The notes below the pieces were generated by a model. It did not search any database and was not told the DNA's origin. It saw nothing but the letters and a program-made list of their open reading frames with translations. A program made the position numbers and the translations under genes. DNA of 64,000 nucleotides from Oegoconia quadripuncta (taxonomy: Eukaryota; Arthropoda; Insecta; Lepidoptera; Autostichidae): assembly GCA_949316235.1 (NCBI GenBank), contig OX438758.1, positions 15,223,731 through 15,287,730 on the forward strand, read 5' to 3'. Shown piece after piece: positions 1 to 10,350 of this stretch (position 1 is the first letter of the stretch; each line of letters starts with the position of its first letter).

Positions 1-2272
1 GCTTCGTGTTCTTCCGAATTGAGAAAGGAATATAGGCCGTTTTGGTCACATTTAAGGTCAGCAAATTCACAGTGAGCCATCTCATAATCTTTCTCATTAC
101 CTCTTCAGCGTTTTTTTGAACTTGATCCCAGGTACTTCCCCGAACCAAAACTGCAGTGTCGTCAGCATAAGTATAGATATTACAGTTAGACATCGATATG
201 GTGCATAGGTCATTTATATATATTTGAAAGAGAGTAGGCCCTAAAACGCTGCCCTGTGGGACGCCATACGTTACCACCTCTTCTTCACTCAAGTTGTCCC
301 CAATTTTAACAATCTGCTTTCTATTTGTTAAGTAGTCTTTAAAAATGTCCAATACCACACCGCGCACCCCCACACGTTCCAACTTTGATATGAGGATTGG
401 AACCGAGACTGTGTCAAACGCTTTAGATAGGTCTAGAAAAATTCCAACACATTTTGTTTTCCTATCCAAGTTAGTTGCAACGGCTTGGGTTAGATCAGTC
501 ACTGCATCTTCAGTCGATATACCAGATCGAAAACCATATTGATTACAAGCTAGCAGATTATATTTATTTAAGTAGTTTTTTAAGGCTTTGTTAAGTATTT
601 TCTCATAGATCTTGGATAAGGCAGACAAAACCGAAATCGGCCGATAATTATTGACACAGTCTCTTCTCCCAGATTTATGTATAGGATGAACGACGGCCAA
701 CTTAAAGCAGTCTGGGAAAGTACCCGAGGCTATAGAGGAATTTATAATATAAGCAATCGGTGGAACAAGGGCCTGGCGACACTGCCTTAAGATAGCAGAG
801 GAAATGCCATCCCAACCAATTGCGCAATCTGGGCGTAACTGTAGAATGATTGATTCCACCTCAGATTCATCCACAGGCAGAATTGCAAGAGAATTGCCGG
901 GAGACACAATACTTCCAATAGTAGTCAACTCAATGTTTGTAGATAGGGACTTATAGAGGTCGCTTGTAGTAATATTATTAGCAAGATTTTTACCTACTTC
1001 ACAAAAGAATTTGCAGACGTTATTGACCGATTCTTTAGGATTGCTACCGCTCTCAAGAAGCTCTATTGGCTGGTTAGACTCCTTTTGAGAGTTAGTAATT
1101 TCCTTTATTGCACTCCACAATGCCTTAGGATTTTTTCCTGCTTTCAAAAGTTCACCCTGCTCATATTCCTTCTTAACTTTATGAAGTAAATTATTACAAA
1201 AATTTCTATACCTAACATAAGTAGTTTTAAGAATTATATTGTCAGGGGTATTTTTTACTTTCAAATGTAGTTTATCTCGATTTCTCATGCACCTCAGCAA
1301 TCCCGATGTTATCCAAGGTTTTAAATTTCGATCTTTTCTAGGGATTACTTTAGTCACAGTGTGTTTATTTATAACGGATGAAACTATGGTAATGAACTGT
1401 TGTGCAGACATATGAGCATTACAAGCAGAGTAAATCGGTTCAAAATCAGTGTTGTTTAGTTCAACTTCAATTGCAGTATAATTGATACTGGGTATAGTCT
1501 TGCGTGGTTTCCTAGGGGGTTTTAATTTTGGAAGTGCTAGTATTATTGGTTGATGATCCGTGATGGAAGATTCCAAAACAAGGGTAATGTTTTTTAATTG
1601 AGACCTTAGTATAATGTGATCCAAGCAACTTCTCAACCTAGTTGGGTAAATATGAGTAGGTAACATTCTGTGTGAGGCGTGAAAAAGTAAATATTCCAGA
1701 CTTCGTTCATCGTTGTTTTGATCACTGATATCTATATTAATATCTCCCATGAGCGCCACACTCGATACGGTGGATAACTCTTTATATAGAGTGTCCAGGC
1801 TATTTATGAAATTATCTAGATTTTGTTTTGTACTGAGAGACGGGGACCTGTAAACAGCTACTATTGCAATTTTATTTTCAACTATTGCGACTAAACAGTT
1901 AGCATCCCTAAAGTCGGGTTCATAAACTTTAACCTTCAGTCCCACCTTTGAATATATCACTATGCCGTCATTCTGATTCTTGTTATGTTTTGTGGAATGA
2001 GAAGTGTACCCATTTATTAGTGGTAAATTAGTAACCTTACTTAGCCAACATTCAGTTAATATAATAACGTCAAGTTTGATTTTTATTTGATCCAGTAATA
2101 TCTGTAATCCATCAAAATTTTTATTAATACTCCGAATATTTAAGTGCAGAGTTGTAAAATTTATTTCGCTATTTTGTATGAACTTGATGCAACTGTCCGG
2201 TGAACAGACAAATGAGTTCTCACTATTCAATGTGTCCAGGTCATTTATATAATTATTGTTTAAGGTAGCCAC
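1..2272 (-). CDS. LINE ORF2: APE endonuclease + reverse transcriptase (partial, intact frame)
   Basis: I translated this strand line by line and found no stop codon from 2272 to the edge, about 757 codons. The N-terminal third is an apurinic-like endonuclease: LHLNIRSIN near 2140, ECWL near 2045, VAVYRSP near 1800, GDINIDI near 1740 and TDHQP near 1500. The RT domain follows: NYRPISVLS near 640, YGFRSG near 530, LDLSKAFDTV near 420, GVPQGSVLGP near 250 and the catalytic YADD near 150. It copies LINE RNA into nicked chromosomal DNA. An in-frame TGA lies at 2278-2276, and the first possible codon after it in good context is GTG at 2272. The first in-frame ATG is only at 1750, inside the endonuclease. 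The start is therefore either a mutated ATG or non-ATG. An open frame this long suggests a young insertion. Confidence 0.88.
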   Translation of the reverse strand, partial: MATLNNNYINDLDTLNSENSFVCSPDSCIKFIQNSEINFTTLHLNIRSINKNFDGLQILLDQIKIKLDVIILTECWLSKVTNLPLINGYTSHSTKHNKNQNDGIVIYSKVGLKVKVYEPDFRDANCLVAIVENKIAIVAVYRSPSLSTKQNLDNFINSLDTLYKELSTVSSVALMGDINIDISDQNNDERSLEYLLFHASHRMLPTHIYPTRLRSCLDHIILRSQLKNITLVLESSITDHQPIILALPKLKPPRKPRKTIPSINYTAIEVELNNTDFEPIYSACNAHMSAQQFITIVSSVINKHTVTKVIPRKDRNLKPWITSGLLRCMRNRDKLHLKVKNTPDNIILKTTYVRYRNFCNNLLHKVKKEYEQGELLKAGKNPKALWSAIKEITNSQKESNQPIELLESGSNPKESVNNVCKFFCEVGKNLANNITTSDLYKSLSTNIELTTIGSIVSPGNSLAILPVDESEVESIILQLRPDCAIGWDGISSAILRQCRQALVPPIAYIINSSIASGTFPDCFKLAVVHPIHKSGRRDCVNNYRPISVLSALSKIYEKILNKALKNYLNKYNLLACNQYGFRSGISTEDAVTDLTQAVATNLDRKTKCVGIFLDLSKAFDTVSVPILISKLERVGVRGVVLDIFKDYLTNRKQIVKIGDNLSEEEVVTYGVPQGSVLGPTLFQIYINDLCTISMSNCNIYTYADDTAVLVRGSTWDQVQKNAEEVMRKIMRWLTVNLLTLNVTKTAYIPFSIRKNTK

Positions 2273-2622
2273 TGTTCAGGTAAGTCAGACATAAAATGTG
2301 TTAGCGATATCATAAAATGGAGTGGATAGGTAATGTGAACATCTGTGGCAGATTTCATTTGTAAAAACTGAAAAAGCAAAAGCATAACACCATGCCGGAC
2401 CATAATGTAAATAGACAACTCAATTTCTTCATTCGCCCTGTATATAGTATGTATAAATTGGCATGGAAATGTGTTTGGGTATTGTGTATATGTATAATGA
2501 TAGTGTATTAGGTTTATTTCACAGAAATGGAAGTGTAGTAAGCTCGATATAAAAGTAGGGACAAGAGTATTATAGAACATAAATGGAAAACTAAAATTAT
2601 TTATAGTATGTAAGTTAACTAG

Positions 2623-3514
2623 TCAGGACATGGATATCTCAGTTAGACATTGTTCAGAGTTTATCAAGATCTGCTTGTCACCTTCTTTCTTGCGTAGAAA
2701 GATGCTGCCATTTGAAACCCAGCAGAAGCTGTACTTATGCTCCTTAGCAAATTCACGAGCCATGTGAAAAAGTTTCCTGCAGCTTGGGGGTAATTGTTCG
2801 CCAACATATACAGCTTGTCTGTGGCCCTTAAATCCGAGTTGCTCAGTATTCAATTTTTGGTTATTATCTTTTGCACTTCTATTGTAAGTTCGTACTGCAG
2901 TCATGAGTTTAATCTTGGTGGGGACCGTGGTAAATTCGGCCACTATAGGGCGCGGAGTACTAGATTTCCCGGGCAGACGGTAAACGTCCCGCAATTCTGT
3001 TCTCTCTAAAGGCTGTCCAACTATGGTTCCTATGTTGCATATAGTGTCAATCAAAGAGGCGCTGTTCTCTCTCTCCATTTGTGGTATATTCCGAATTTCC
3101 ACTCCAGCTGAACGTGACTTGAGTTGCAGATCCTGTAACTTTTTTTTCTAGGTCTTTAATGTAAGTTGTTTGTTCAAACCGCTCCTTTCTTAGAACTGCA
3201 ACTTCTGAGCGGAGGTCCTCAAATTGTTTATTAAAGAAATTTATTGACTGTTCAATTTCATTATTAGTTTTTTGAATTGCAGAGTTTTGGACTTTTATAT
3301 CTGCCACGTCAGACATTAGCTTATTTATCATTCTGGTTTGCGTTGCTATGAGTTCAGTGAGTGAATTCTCTTGGGTGTCATCTGTTCGAGGGCGCTTCGA
3401 CCGATTTATATTGACATATTCACCCACCTTAACACTGCCACTAATGTTTGGTTCAGAGTTGGTTTTATTTAGTGCGCTTGGTGAGCTCGGGGGGGTTCGG
3501 TTGACTAGTGCCAT
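2623..3514 (-). pseudogene. LINE ORF1, coiled coil + FP-like RNA-binding domain, one frameshift
   Basis: The first part (3514-3047 frame) starts at an ATG in good context (AAAATGG). It has a Ser/Pro-rich head and then a heptad-like coiled-coil stretch from about residue 50 to 130. The second part (frame ending TGA at 2623) begins VEIRNIPQ and matches the baculovirus FP protein C-terminal domain seen in many insect LINE ORF1 proteins, with motifs DVYRLPGK and PIVAEF. The two halves are in different frames. The frames meet at a run of eight T (3140-3147, A8 on the coding strand), so a one-base slip in the homopolymer explains the break. ORF1 proteins bind the LINE RNA to form the transposition particle. 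This copy should make only the coiled-coil half. A sequencing error in the run is the alternative explanation. Confidence 0.8.
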
Positions 3515-4213
3515 TTTAATATTCGTAAAATAATGTATTAAGTCACCGTATTATTTGTGTAACAATAAGAAATCTATCTGAGGTTAGTCACAGATTTACA
3601 ATTTCTCGTGAGGTAGCCCTTTATGATCTGTTGTATTGGCGCGACAAGGAACAAGTACTCACCAAAAGTGAAAGTCCGTCAGTAAGGACCAGTCGTGCGA
3701 GACACTGATAACACGTTTAAACTCCGTAAGCCAGAGGTCTTGGTAGGTGGTACTCCGACGCGATACCGTCCAACGACGCGAGACACGGAGGATTGTACTA
3801 TTCTCCATACACTAGGGGTCTAACGACACTGGTTTATCGTGTAGTACTTGCGTGGATACGTCCGTTTTCTGCGGTGGCCGAGACCGAATGAATTTGGTAT
3901 GTCAACAAAGTCAATGTCGCAGAAAAACCTTATCCCACTCTCTCACACTGCAACTCCTGTATAGACAGAGTAAACAGAGCGGTACTGCTACAGGTCTCCT
4001 ATTGAAGATAAACAGAAGGCGGAGTGTAAGATTTATTTCGACTTCTTTACTACCGCGTTCACTTTTACGTGACGATTTGTATGGAGAAATGTGCAGCGCC
4101 TCTAGCGGATAGTTTGCAAAACGATTTTTTTCATAGGGACTTTTTTCGTAAACGCGAACGCGATGGTAAAGTTATGCTCTTAATAGTTATCAGGGTTGGA
4201 GCTACGAGCGGAT

Positions 4214-4255
4214 GACACCAGATGGTTGATATACTACTATCAACCATCTGGTGTC
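4214..4255. repeat. 18-bp perfect inverted repeat, 6-base spacer
   Basis: Arms at 4214-4231 and 4238-4255 pair perfectly, and the spacer is TACTAC. The right arm is the beginning of the SINE-A 3' module (TATCAACCATCTGGTGTC). The left arm is the same module inverted, at the 5' boundary of the LINE. Confidence 0.85.
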
Positions 4256-4331
4256 CACAACACAAGCCTATAGTTGCTTACTGTGGAACTAGATGGCGCT
4301 GTGTGTAGGTCTAAGGATATTTATTTATTTA
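4238..4331 (+). mobile_element. SINE-A, 3' module only
   Basis: Matches the 3' half of the SINE-A family, from TATCAACCATCTGG through AACTAGATGGCGCTGTGTG to an ATTT-type tail. The tRNA-like head is missing. Confidence 0.8.
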
Positions 4332-4363
4332 TTTTCTTGGTCATTCACATTCTTTGTCCCTAG

Positions 4364-4558
4364 ATGCTGGAGTTATGTCTTGAAGAGTATCGCATGGTTG
4401 TCCTGGACGGCGGTTTCTTCTGCCATGCTGCCGCGAAGATCAAATTCCACCACAAGAGAGCTGAGAAGCTGAACCATCACCGTTATTTGCTGATCATCGA
4501 TTCTCTGAGAAAGAAATATCACGATAAAGCGCAATGTAAAATTGATTGGGGAAACTGA
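4364..4558 (+). CDS. Last coding exon of a glycosyltransferase family 49-like gene (B4GAT1/LARGE type)
   Basis: A good splice acceptor (CTTTGTCCCTAG) ends at 4363. The following frame runs 64 codons to a TGA at 4556-4558. The peptide has the layout of the GT49 C-terminus: a Tyr-containing stretch, VVLDGGFFCHA, a K/F/H-rich segment with KFHHKRAEKLN, then LRKKY. In B4GAT1/LARGE-type Golgi enzymes, which extend the matriglycan/heparan-like glycan on dystroglycan, the equivalent segment reads roughly 'VLdgaFlvH..(h)f...kaE..N'. The final CKIDWGN is unusual and looks lineage-specific. Upstream exons are not in the window, or are to the left beyond the LINE. An AATAAA at 4917-4922 gives a 3' untranslated region of about 360 bases. 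The ATG at 4364 is probably internal, not a start. Family assignment is from motif memory only. Confidence 0.6.
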   Translation: MLELCLEEYRMVVLDGGFFCHAAAKIKFHHKRAEKLNHHRYLLIIDSLRKKYHDKAQCKIDWGN

Positions 4559-4916
4559 TGAAACGCAAGAAGCACTTGGAATTGAGGATCTAATTGTGTT
4601 TTTAATTATTTCAAATGTAATTCACACGTGTTGTGTTATGATTTGGTCACAGATATTTATTATTTATTGGGTTTGCTTGTTACTTGATTAAGTATTGTAG
4701 GTATTTGATAAGTTCTTTGTTGTGAGCTGTGTTATGTAGCGATAATGAGGACATGTCTCGGGAATATAAGGAGAGTGTAAATTGAAATAATTCAAAAGTG
4801 ATATGATAGAATTATTTACAAGCGTCATCACTTTGACATGCCAATTGAAGCAAGCACTTTTGATATGTATACACGAAGTCATTTAAGCGACGAGTAGGTA
4901 AATGTGCCTAAAAGCA

Positions 4917-4922
4917 AATAAA
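4917..4922 (+). other. Poly(A) signal AATAAA of the GT49-like gene
   Basis: First canonical AATAAA on this strand after the stop at 4558, and just before the MITE at 4941. Confidence 0.55.
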
Positions 4923-4940
4923 CTATATTAAGTTCTACGT

Positions 4941-5092
4941 TGGTGTCGATTTGGATGTACACCAACTAAACTAAACTAATACCAGTTTTAAAGTAGTACT
5001 GTCGCTTTCTCTCTGGAACAGTACGATGCGACGGCACCACTCCAAAACTCGTTTTAGTTTAGTTTAGTTGGTGTACATCCGAATCAACACCA
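4941..5092. mobile_element. MITE-1, copy 1 (152 bp)
   Basis: Terminal inverted repeats start TGGTGTCGATT and run about 40 bases through ACCAACTAAACTAAACT. The centre holds CAGTACGATGCGACGG. A second copy of the same 152-bp length is at 30388. No transposase is encoded. Confidence 0.85.
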
Positions 5093-5319
5093 TTGAGTCT
5101 TAAAAAAACAAACATTTAATACTCCATCATGATTATCCACATTCTAGTCTAACCGTGTATGTAAAATGTCGTATCCGTGCTGTTAAGTGTAGACGAGGTC
5201 CCACTTGGGGAGACAATCCTGGCTGCAAGATCAAGTCATTGAGAAAATCATGTTTAACTATCAAAACTAACTGTGTATGTAAAATTTACATGGGGTATAG
5301 AAGCGTTTCTGTCTCCATG

Positions 5320-5539
5320 TATATAATAAGTTTGAATGTTTGTTTGTTTATTTGTTTGTTGCTCAATCACGGCGAAACGGCTGAAAGGATTTGGATTAAA
5401 TTTGTTATATAGGTAGAATATACCCTGGATTAAGACATAGGATACTTTTTATCCCGATACAGTGAGTAGTTTCCGCGGGATAAACAAATTTCCGCGATAT
5501 GGTTATTCCACGCAAGCTAAGCCGCGGGCGGAAAGCTAG
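5320..5539 (+). mobile_element. Repeat H, copy 1
   Basis: Starts near TTTGAATGTTTGTTTG and contains CGGCGAAACGG, CCTGGATTAAGACATAG and CCGCGGGCGGAAAGCTAG at its end. The CTAG|T end after a CG-rich stem-like stretch resembles a Helitron 3' end, but the class is unproved. Confidence 0.65.
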
Positions 5540-5599
5540 TGAGTATATATCTGATCCTAAATAAATATTGTCATTCATAAATGACATTATCAGTTGTCA

Positions 5600-6360
5600 C
5601 CTTTCCATCATTCCAACCCACACACCGTCAGCTGTCATTTCGAGAATTTCTATTACACGCATCAGTAGCGTTGAATTGAATAGTCGACGCTATTGTTTTA
5701 ATGAAAATCCATATTGGCGTAAGTAATGCAAGTAGAATTTTTCACTTCATATTTTGCTGTCTTTTCGTGTTCTAATACAGGAGGTCGATTGAGCTAATTC
5801 AAATTCAGTCCGATCATTCCTTTAAGTAGGCTGGTTTCAGTATCTACTCAGACGATCATTCTTACTTATGTCGAAATGCAATTTTTGACAGCTTCATATC
5901 GCGATAAATATCAAAGTGAATATTTCACGTTGGCTCCAGGATGACTCTCCTCCTACTCCGTCGCGTGTATCCGCTCATTCCGCTTCTCATTCACTGAAAA
6001 ACTTAGCTATTTCCTTTTTATTCCGAAAGTAATCTATATTTTGAAAATGTTAAACATAAAAACACTAGACCATATTTTGTTTAATTATTACTCAAACAGC
6101 TCGCTCTAAAATTGGTATTTTGTTAATATTATTATGGCCGGTCCGCAAGTCTGATGTAAAAACAAAAGTAGTGTGATTGAGGGTTAAGAAGACAACTTCT
6201 TAGTAATGTATAAAAAAAAATGACTCTTCTCTTCGCCAATTCCAGAAATAAAAGTTTCGTCCAAAACTATAAAATTCATGTGCTCTGGAAACAGCTATGG
6301 GTGTTACTTTGAACAATTAGAAACGCAAGTTCGTTGTGACATAGCTTTGAAGGCTAGATA
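5600..6360. other. No gene or repeat recognised
   Basis: AT-rich sequence with no coding frame of note and no repeat shared with the rest of the window that I could see. Confidence 0.5.
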
Positions 6361-6375
6361 GTTGACTAAAAACGG

Positions 6376-6613
6376 ACAGGTCATTACCTGGTTAAATGGA
6401 CAGGTCATTTCCTGGTTAAATGGACAGGACATTACCTGGTTAAATGGACAGGTCATTACCTGGTTAAATGGACAGGTCATTACCTGGTTAAATGGACAGG
6501 TCATTACCTGGTTAAATAGACAGGTCATTACCTGGTTAAATGGACAGGTCATTACCTGGTTAAATGGGCAGGTCATTACCTGGTTAAATGGACAGGTCAT
6601 TACATAGTTAAAT
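6376..6613. repeat. 24-bp minisatellite, about 10 copies
   Basis: Unit ACAGGTCATTACCTGGTTAA + ATGG, with a few single-base differences such as TTTCCT in unit 2, a C-to-A change in unit 3 and AATAGA in unit 6. Each unit contains the small palindrome CAGGT-CATT-ACCTG. Because 24 is a multiple of three, both strands stay open through the array (WLNGQVIT on +, MTCPFNQV on -). These frames begin and end at the array and are not taken as genes. Confidence 0.95.
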
Positions 6614-7072
6614 GCCGAACATCGGGACTGTGGCCCAACTTGGGGGATGCGTAAGTCCGACAGTGGCCTAATACAGGCTGCTGCTGGTTGAAAACCTAGT
6701 GTTTTTGTTTAAGTTTAAGAATATTTTTGCTATAAGTACAAAGTTAATTAGTTTAATTCATTTTATTGAATGTTATTCACTTTGTTAGATATGTTATTAT
6801 ACTTTTATAGTGTTTTAATCTTCTATAGTAAACCCCATGTTTATAGGTATAATAGGTATAGATACGTATATATATATATATATATATTGCCAACTCTTGT
6901 GTTAATTAAACTTTATGCATGTCACAGACATAATGTATACAGGCAACGTTAACAATAAAGATTTATTCTTTTGTAAACAGCTGCGTCCTAAATAAAGATT
7001 TTAATTATTTATTATTGCTTTTTTATTTATTATCCGACTAGGATAAACGAAGAATGAGGATGAATTTAGCGG
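6614..7072. other. No gene recognised; short (TA)n at 6868-6888
   Basis: AT-rich spacer between the minisatellite and MITE-2. It holds a short TA dinucleotide run and no convincing coding frame. Confidence 0.5.
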
Positions 7073-7299
7073 GATATACAGAGTGAAATTTAATTCGTGT
7101 AATTTCCACTAGGAACCATAGCTGAATTCAGCCGGCAACTGTTCCATATTAAAAAGGTTTCAGAATGTTTACTTTGTATAGTAATCGATTTTTTTTTTTA
7201 TCAAATTCAATTATGGTTCTTTGGAGAAAGTTGTTTGTAATCAAGGGTGGCGTCACCAGTTAATAGGAATTACACGAATTCGAATTCACCCTGTATATC
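7073..7299. mobile_element. MITE-2, inverted-repeat element (227 bp)
   Basis: Begins GATATACAGAGTGAA and ends TTCACCCTGTATATC. The terminal inverted repeats are about 35 bases with a few mismatches and include ATTCGTGTAATT. The interior is non-coding. Confidence 0.75.
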
Positions 7300-7756
7300 T
7301 AATCCTTGTCTTATAATTTGTGTGTAAGTATGTGTATGAAATAGATAGGTAAGCCTTTACAGCCTTTACTTAGGTAATACAAATTAGATTTCTCAGGAAA
7401 ACATGAATGTTTACAGATGGTACTTTTTAACCCCCGACCAAAAACGACGGGTGCATGAGTTTGACGGCGATGTAAGTATATCTCCAGTCTTTGTCCGGAT
7501 GTATCTCAATAACTGAAAGTTCTCGAGTGGAGAACGCATCGGCATATAAGAACAAGAACAATTTATTATGAACGCCACAACACGATACAAAAACAACGGA
7601 GAATAGTAAATTATAGCTAAAAAAAATACAATTATAAATAAAATGCGCACAATTTTGTAACGTGTTGCGGCGTGTACAAATGGGTTAGCAGTCAGCTCAT
7701 CTGCAACGGATCACAGCGCTGGTTTTCATCACTTGGAATATCACGACGAATCTAAC
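7300..7756. other. No gene recognised
   Basis: Non-coding sequence. A weak LINE-like stretch may lie near 7430-7640, but no motif supports it. Confidence 0.4.
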
Positions 7757-7986
7757 GTTTTTTTTTTATTTCGGACACTTACACCAATCATCTAGTCCCA
7801 AACTAAGCAAAGCTTGTGCTATGGATACTAGATAACGGATAAACATACATAAATATTTATATAAACATCCAAGACTCGGGAATAAATGTTCGTATTTATC
7901 ACACAAACATTTACCCCTCGCTGGATTCGAACCCGCACCGTTGGTTTCGCTGATAGGGTCACTATCCACTACACCAATCGGTCGTC
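7757..7986 (-). mobile_element. SINE-B, near full length
   Basis: tRNA-derived head with an A-box-like GATTGGTGTAGTGGATAGTG and a B box (GGTTCGAATCC with one change). The body holds TATCTAGTATCCATAGCAC, GGGACTAGATGATTGG and a T/A-rich tail. Confidence 0.85.
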
Positions 7987-8046
7987 CTCATTAATTAAAA
8001 TCCATCCAGGCATTTGGGCGCTACGAGGGATAACGTACATACATAA

Positions 8047-8550
8047 AGTTACACCTGCATGCGGTAGGGGTAGGCATGAGACCACAGACATCCACTTGCT
8101 ACGATCCTGACACACCCCTTTTGCTTCATTCACTCTAATAAGGTTGTTCTGCTCGTCGGTTTAGGGTACTCTTGACTTGCCTTTAAGGACGTTCCCGATT
8201 TAATCATGGTACGTTCGCCGTGGTCTTCCCCTACCAACGTTACCATCCAAATTCGTTTCGTATATCTCTTTCGTTAGTCTTCTTTTATTCATCATCTCCA
8301 CAAGTCCAAACCATCGCAGGATACCTTTTTCAATTTCTTTCACACTGCTTCTTCTCTTCTGCCATACCCAGCATTCACTCTTGTAAATCAGTGTTGGAAC
8401 CGGCACCCAGCTATAAACAACCAGACGGCTTTTTTGGACACATTCTGGCTCTTCATAAAGGCATTTTATTTTTTGTGCTCCATCTCTGTTAAAAGTTAAT
8501 TTGTCGGTCTGTCTGGGATACAAATATATGTCAAACATTGCGGACAATGG
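8047..8550 (-). mobile_element. RTE-like LINE, ORF2 3' end fragment
   Basis: Encodes, in broken frames, the end of an RT-type ORF2. One frame has RRRSSVKEIEKGILRWFGL, then RLTKEIYETN and GRGRPRRTYHD. Further on, a shifted frame gives [10 protein letters not shown] and VVSCLPLPHAG. The same tail recurs at 48300, 51185 and 57238. Confidence 0.75.
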
Positions 8551-8760
8551 TAGGTAATTTCACGCAGGACGAATTTGTCCTATATAATTTATATTTGCAT
8601 AAAGTATTTCGCTACGGCCTCTCTCCATTATGCGAAGGGCAATAATGAAGGACTCGTCAAAGGCCCATTGTAAGGATTCTCGAGCACCACTTGAAGTGGG
8701 TGCCGTGGGTAAGCTAAGCTTATCGTTTGTATTGGTTGCTAGTTCATAGACTGAGTACAA

Positions 8761-9389
8761 AATGATCTAGTTTTATATAGCTAAAATATTCCTCGTACAG
8801 TCGGCGTTATATAACTGAGGGTTGTCAACAATCAGCCTATTTAAGTTATGCAATCCACAGTTTATAAAATAATCGCGGAATTTAGTCGCATTCCATGGAA
8901 ATAGTTATACAATACGCGGGCATTGCTAGCGACTGGGACGGTGCCGTAGCCGTCTCGTGGTATAGGGTGGTTCAGGCAATTGCGATTAAAGCTACTAAGG
9001 GTGAATAGAATTTGAAAATGACACTAGCTATTTAATAGAACGTGGTAATGGTCTGCCATTGATGGAACACAGGTCCAATTACAGACACAAACCATATGAC
9101 TCAATTATAAACCTGAGATGCTTACCGGTGGAGGGTAAACATTTGAATTCGCTTATGCCATCCAACTTGGCCTTCGCATACCATCTGTGGGATTCATCCG
9201 AACTAGTCTACAATCCCTCCTGCTCAAATTCCATTCCACGACCAACCTCTTATTAAGTAACGACTCACCGGATTCTTCCACTCATCGGTGAATTATCACC
9301 GAGGTAATTAAAGTCACTCACGGGTCTGCACGTCCGTCTTCCTTGACGCTCTGTAGCAATATGAATGATCATTTTCAATGTGCAGACCT
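8761..9389. other. No gene or known repeat seen
   Basis: Sequence without a convincing coding frame. Short open frames such as the one at 9059 lack family motifs or splice support. Confidence 0.45.
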
Positions 9390-9653
9390 AAAAATAAATG
9401 TCTTTGCACAAACACACAGCGCCATCTAGGTCCACAATAAGCATCTAGGCTTATGTTATGGATACCAGATGGTTGATAAACTACACAAATACATTTTTTT
9501 TTTAAATATATACATGTATAAATGAAAAACATCCATAACTCGGGAACACATGTCTGTATTCATCACACAAACATATGCCCCTAGCGGGATTCGAACCCGC
9601 GACCATTTGGTACAGTAGCAGAGTTTCTAACCACTACACCAAACAGGTCGTCA
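9390..9653 (-). mobile_element. SINE-A, full length
   Basis: Complete copy: tRNA-like head with GGTTCGAATCCCGCTAGGGG, middle with CCGAGTTATGGATG, the ACCATCTGGTATCCATAAC module, and a short AAATA-type tail. Confidence 0.9.
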
Positions 9654-9674
9654 TCAAATAATTCTATTAACGTC

Positions 9675-10075
9675 ACCGTGCCGTTTTTGGCGACACATAT
9701 CATAACGTTACGACCTTTATTGCAAAAGAGTTATCCCAAGTATTACTGTTTAATACTTGAAACAACACCACCGTTCACCTTATGAAATACTAGCTTTTTA
9801 CCCGCGTGGAATATCGCGGAAATTAATTTATCCCGCGGGAACTACTCACTTTATCGGGATAAAAACTATACTATGTTTTAATCCAGAGTATGTTCTACCT
9901 ATATATCAAATTTAATCCAAATCCATTCATCCGTTTCGACGTGGTTGAGCACCAAACAAACATCCAAACTTTCACATTTGTAATACTAGAAGATAGAGAA
10001 ATGTACACATGTCATGTTAAGCCGATCGCCGTTGAAACGTGTAAATCGGGAGAGACGTTGGTTCTATACTATTTT
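9675..10075 (+). mobile_element. Repeat R5 carrying a repeat H insert (composite)
   Basis: R5 left part (CGACCTTTATTGCAAAAGAG to CCTTATGAAATA) is followed by an inverted copy of repeat H (about 9790-9985). R5 then resumes with GAAATGTACACATG and GCCGATCGCCGTTG. The copy at 16322-16910 has repeat H at the same place. Confidence 0.7.
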
Positions 10076-10350
10076 TTTTTAAAGAGCTTAGTCATTTTAG
10101 TGATTATGTCGCTCTGTAATGAATGACTCAGTGGATATTTACATCCTATTATTAGAATTTGAATTATTTTATTTGCTGAAAGCATGGTATACAATGATGA
10201 CAAGGGAAAAAGGTGAACATTCAAGTTTTGCCACTGTTACAATGGCATGCAAATAGAAGTACTTACCTAAACTTCTAATTATGGTTCAACAAGCACCTAT
10301 TTTAATTCTAAATATTCTTTTACACTATAAAATACATACATTGTCATGAA

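Larger units (their letters stand above)
1..4213 (-). mobile_element. Non-LTR retrotransposon (LINE), 3' end cut by window edge
   Basis: Two-ORF LINE read right to left. ORF1 lies at 3514-2623, followed by a spacer of about 350 bases, and ORF2 runs from 2272 to the window edge. The region 3515 to about 4213 has no long reading frame and is taken as the 5' untranslated region. It ends next to an inverted repeat at 4214-4255. An APE-type endonuclease plus RT, together with an ORF1 carrying a baculovirus FP-like C-terminal domain, places it in the CR1/Jockey group. The exact clade is not resolved, because the 3' tail lies outside the window. Confidence 0.85.

Noticed and set aside
2260..2580. 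106-codon frame between LINE ORF1 and ORF2
   Set aside because: Lies in the inter-ORF spacer, low-complexity composition, no family motif.
5320..5539. Calling repeat H a Helitron outright
   Set aside because: The CTAG end fits, but the copy at 34229 has a 5-bp flanking repeat, which Helitrons do not make.
6304..6607. Two overlapping open frames (98 and 81 codons) across the minisatellite
   Set aside because: Both consist of the 24-bp repeat translated on opposite strands; no flanking coding sequence.
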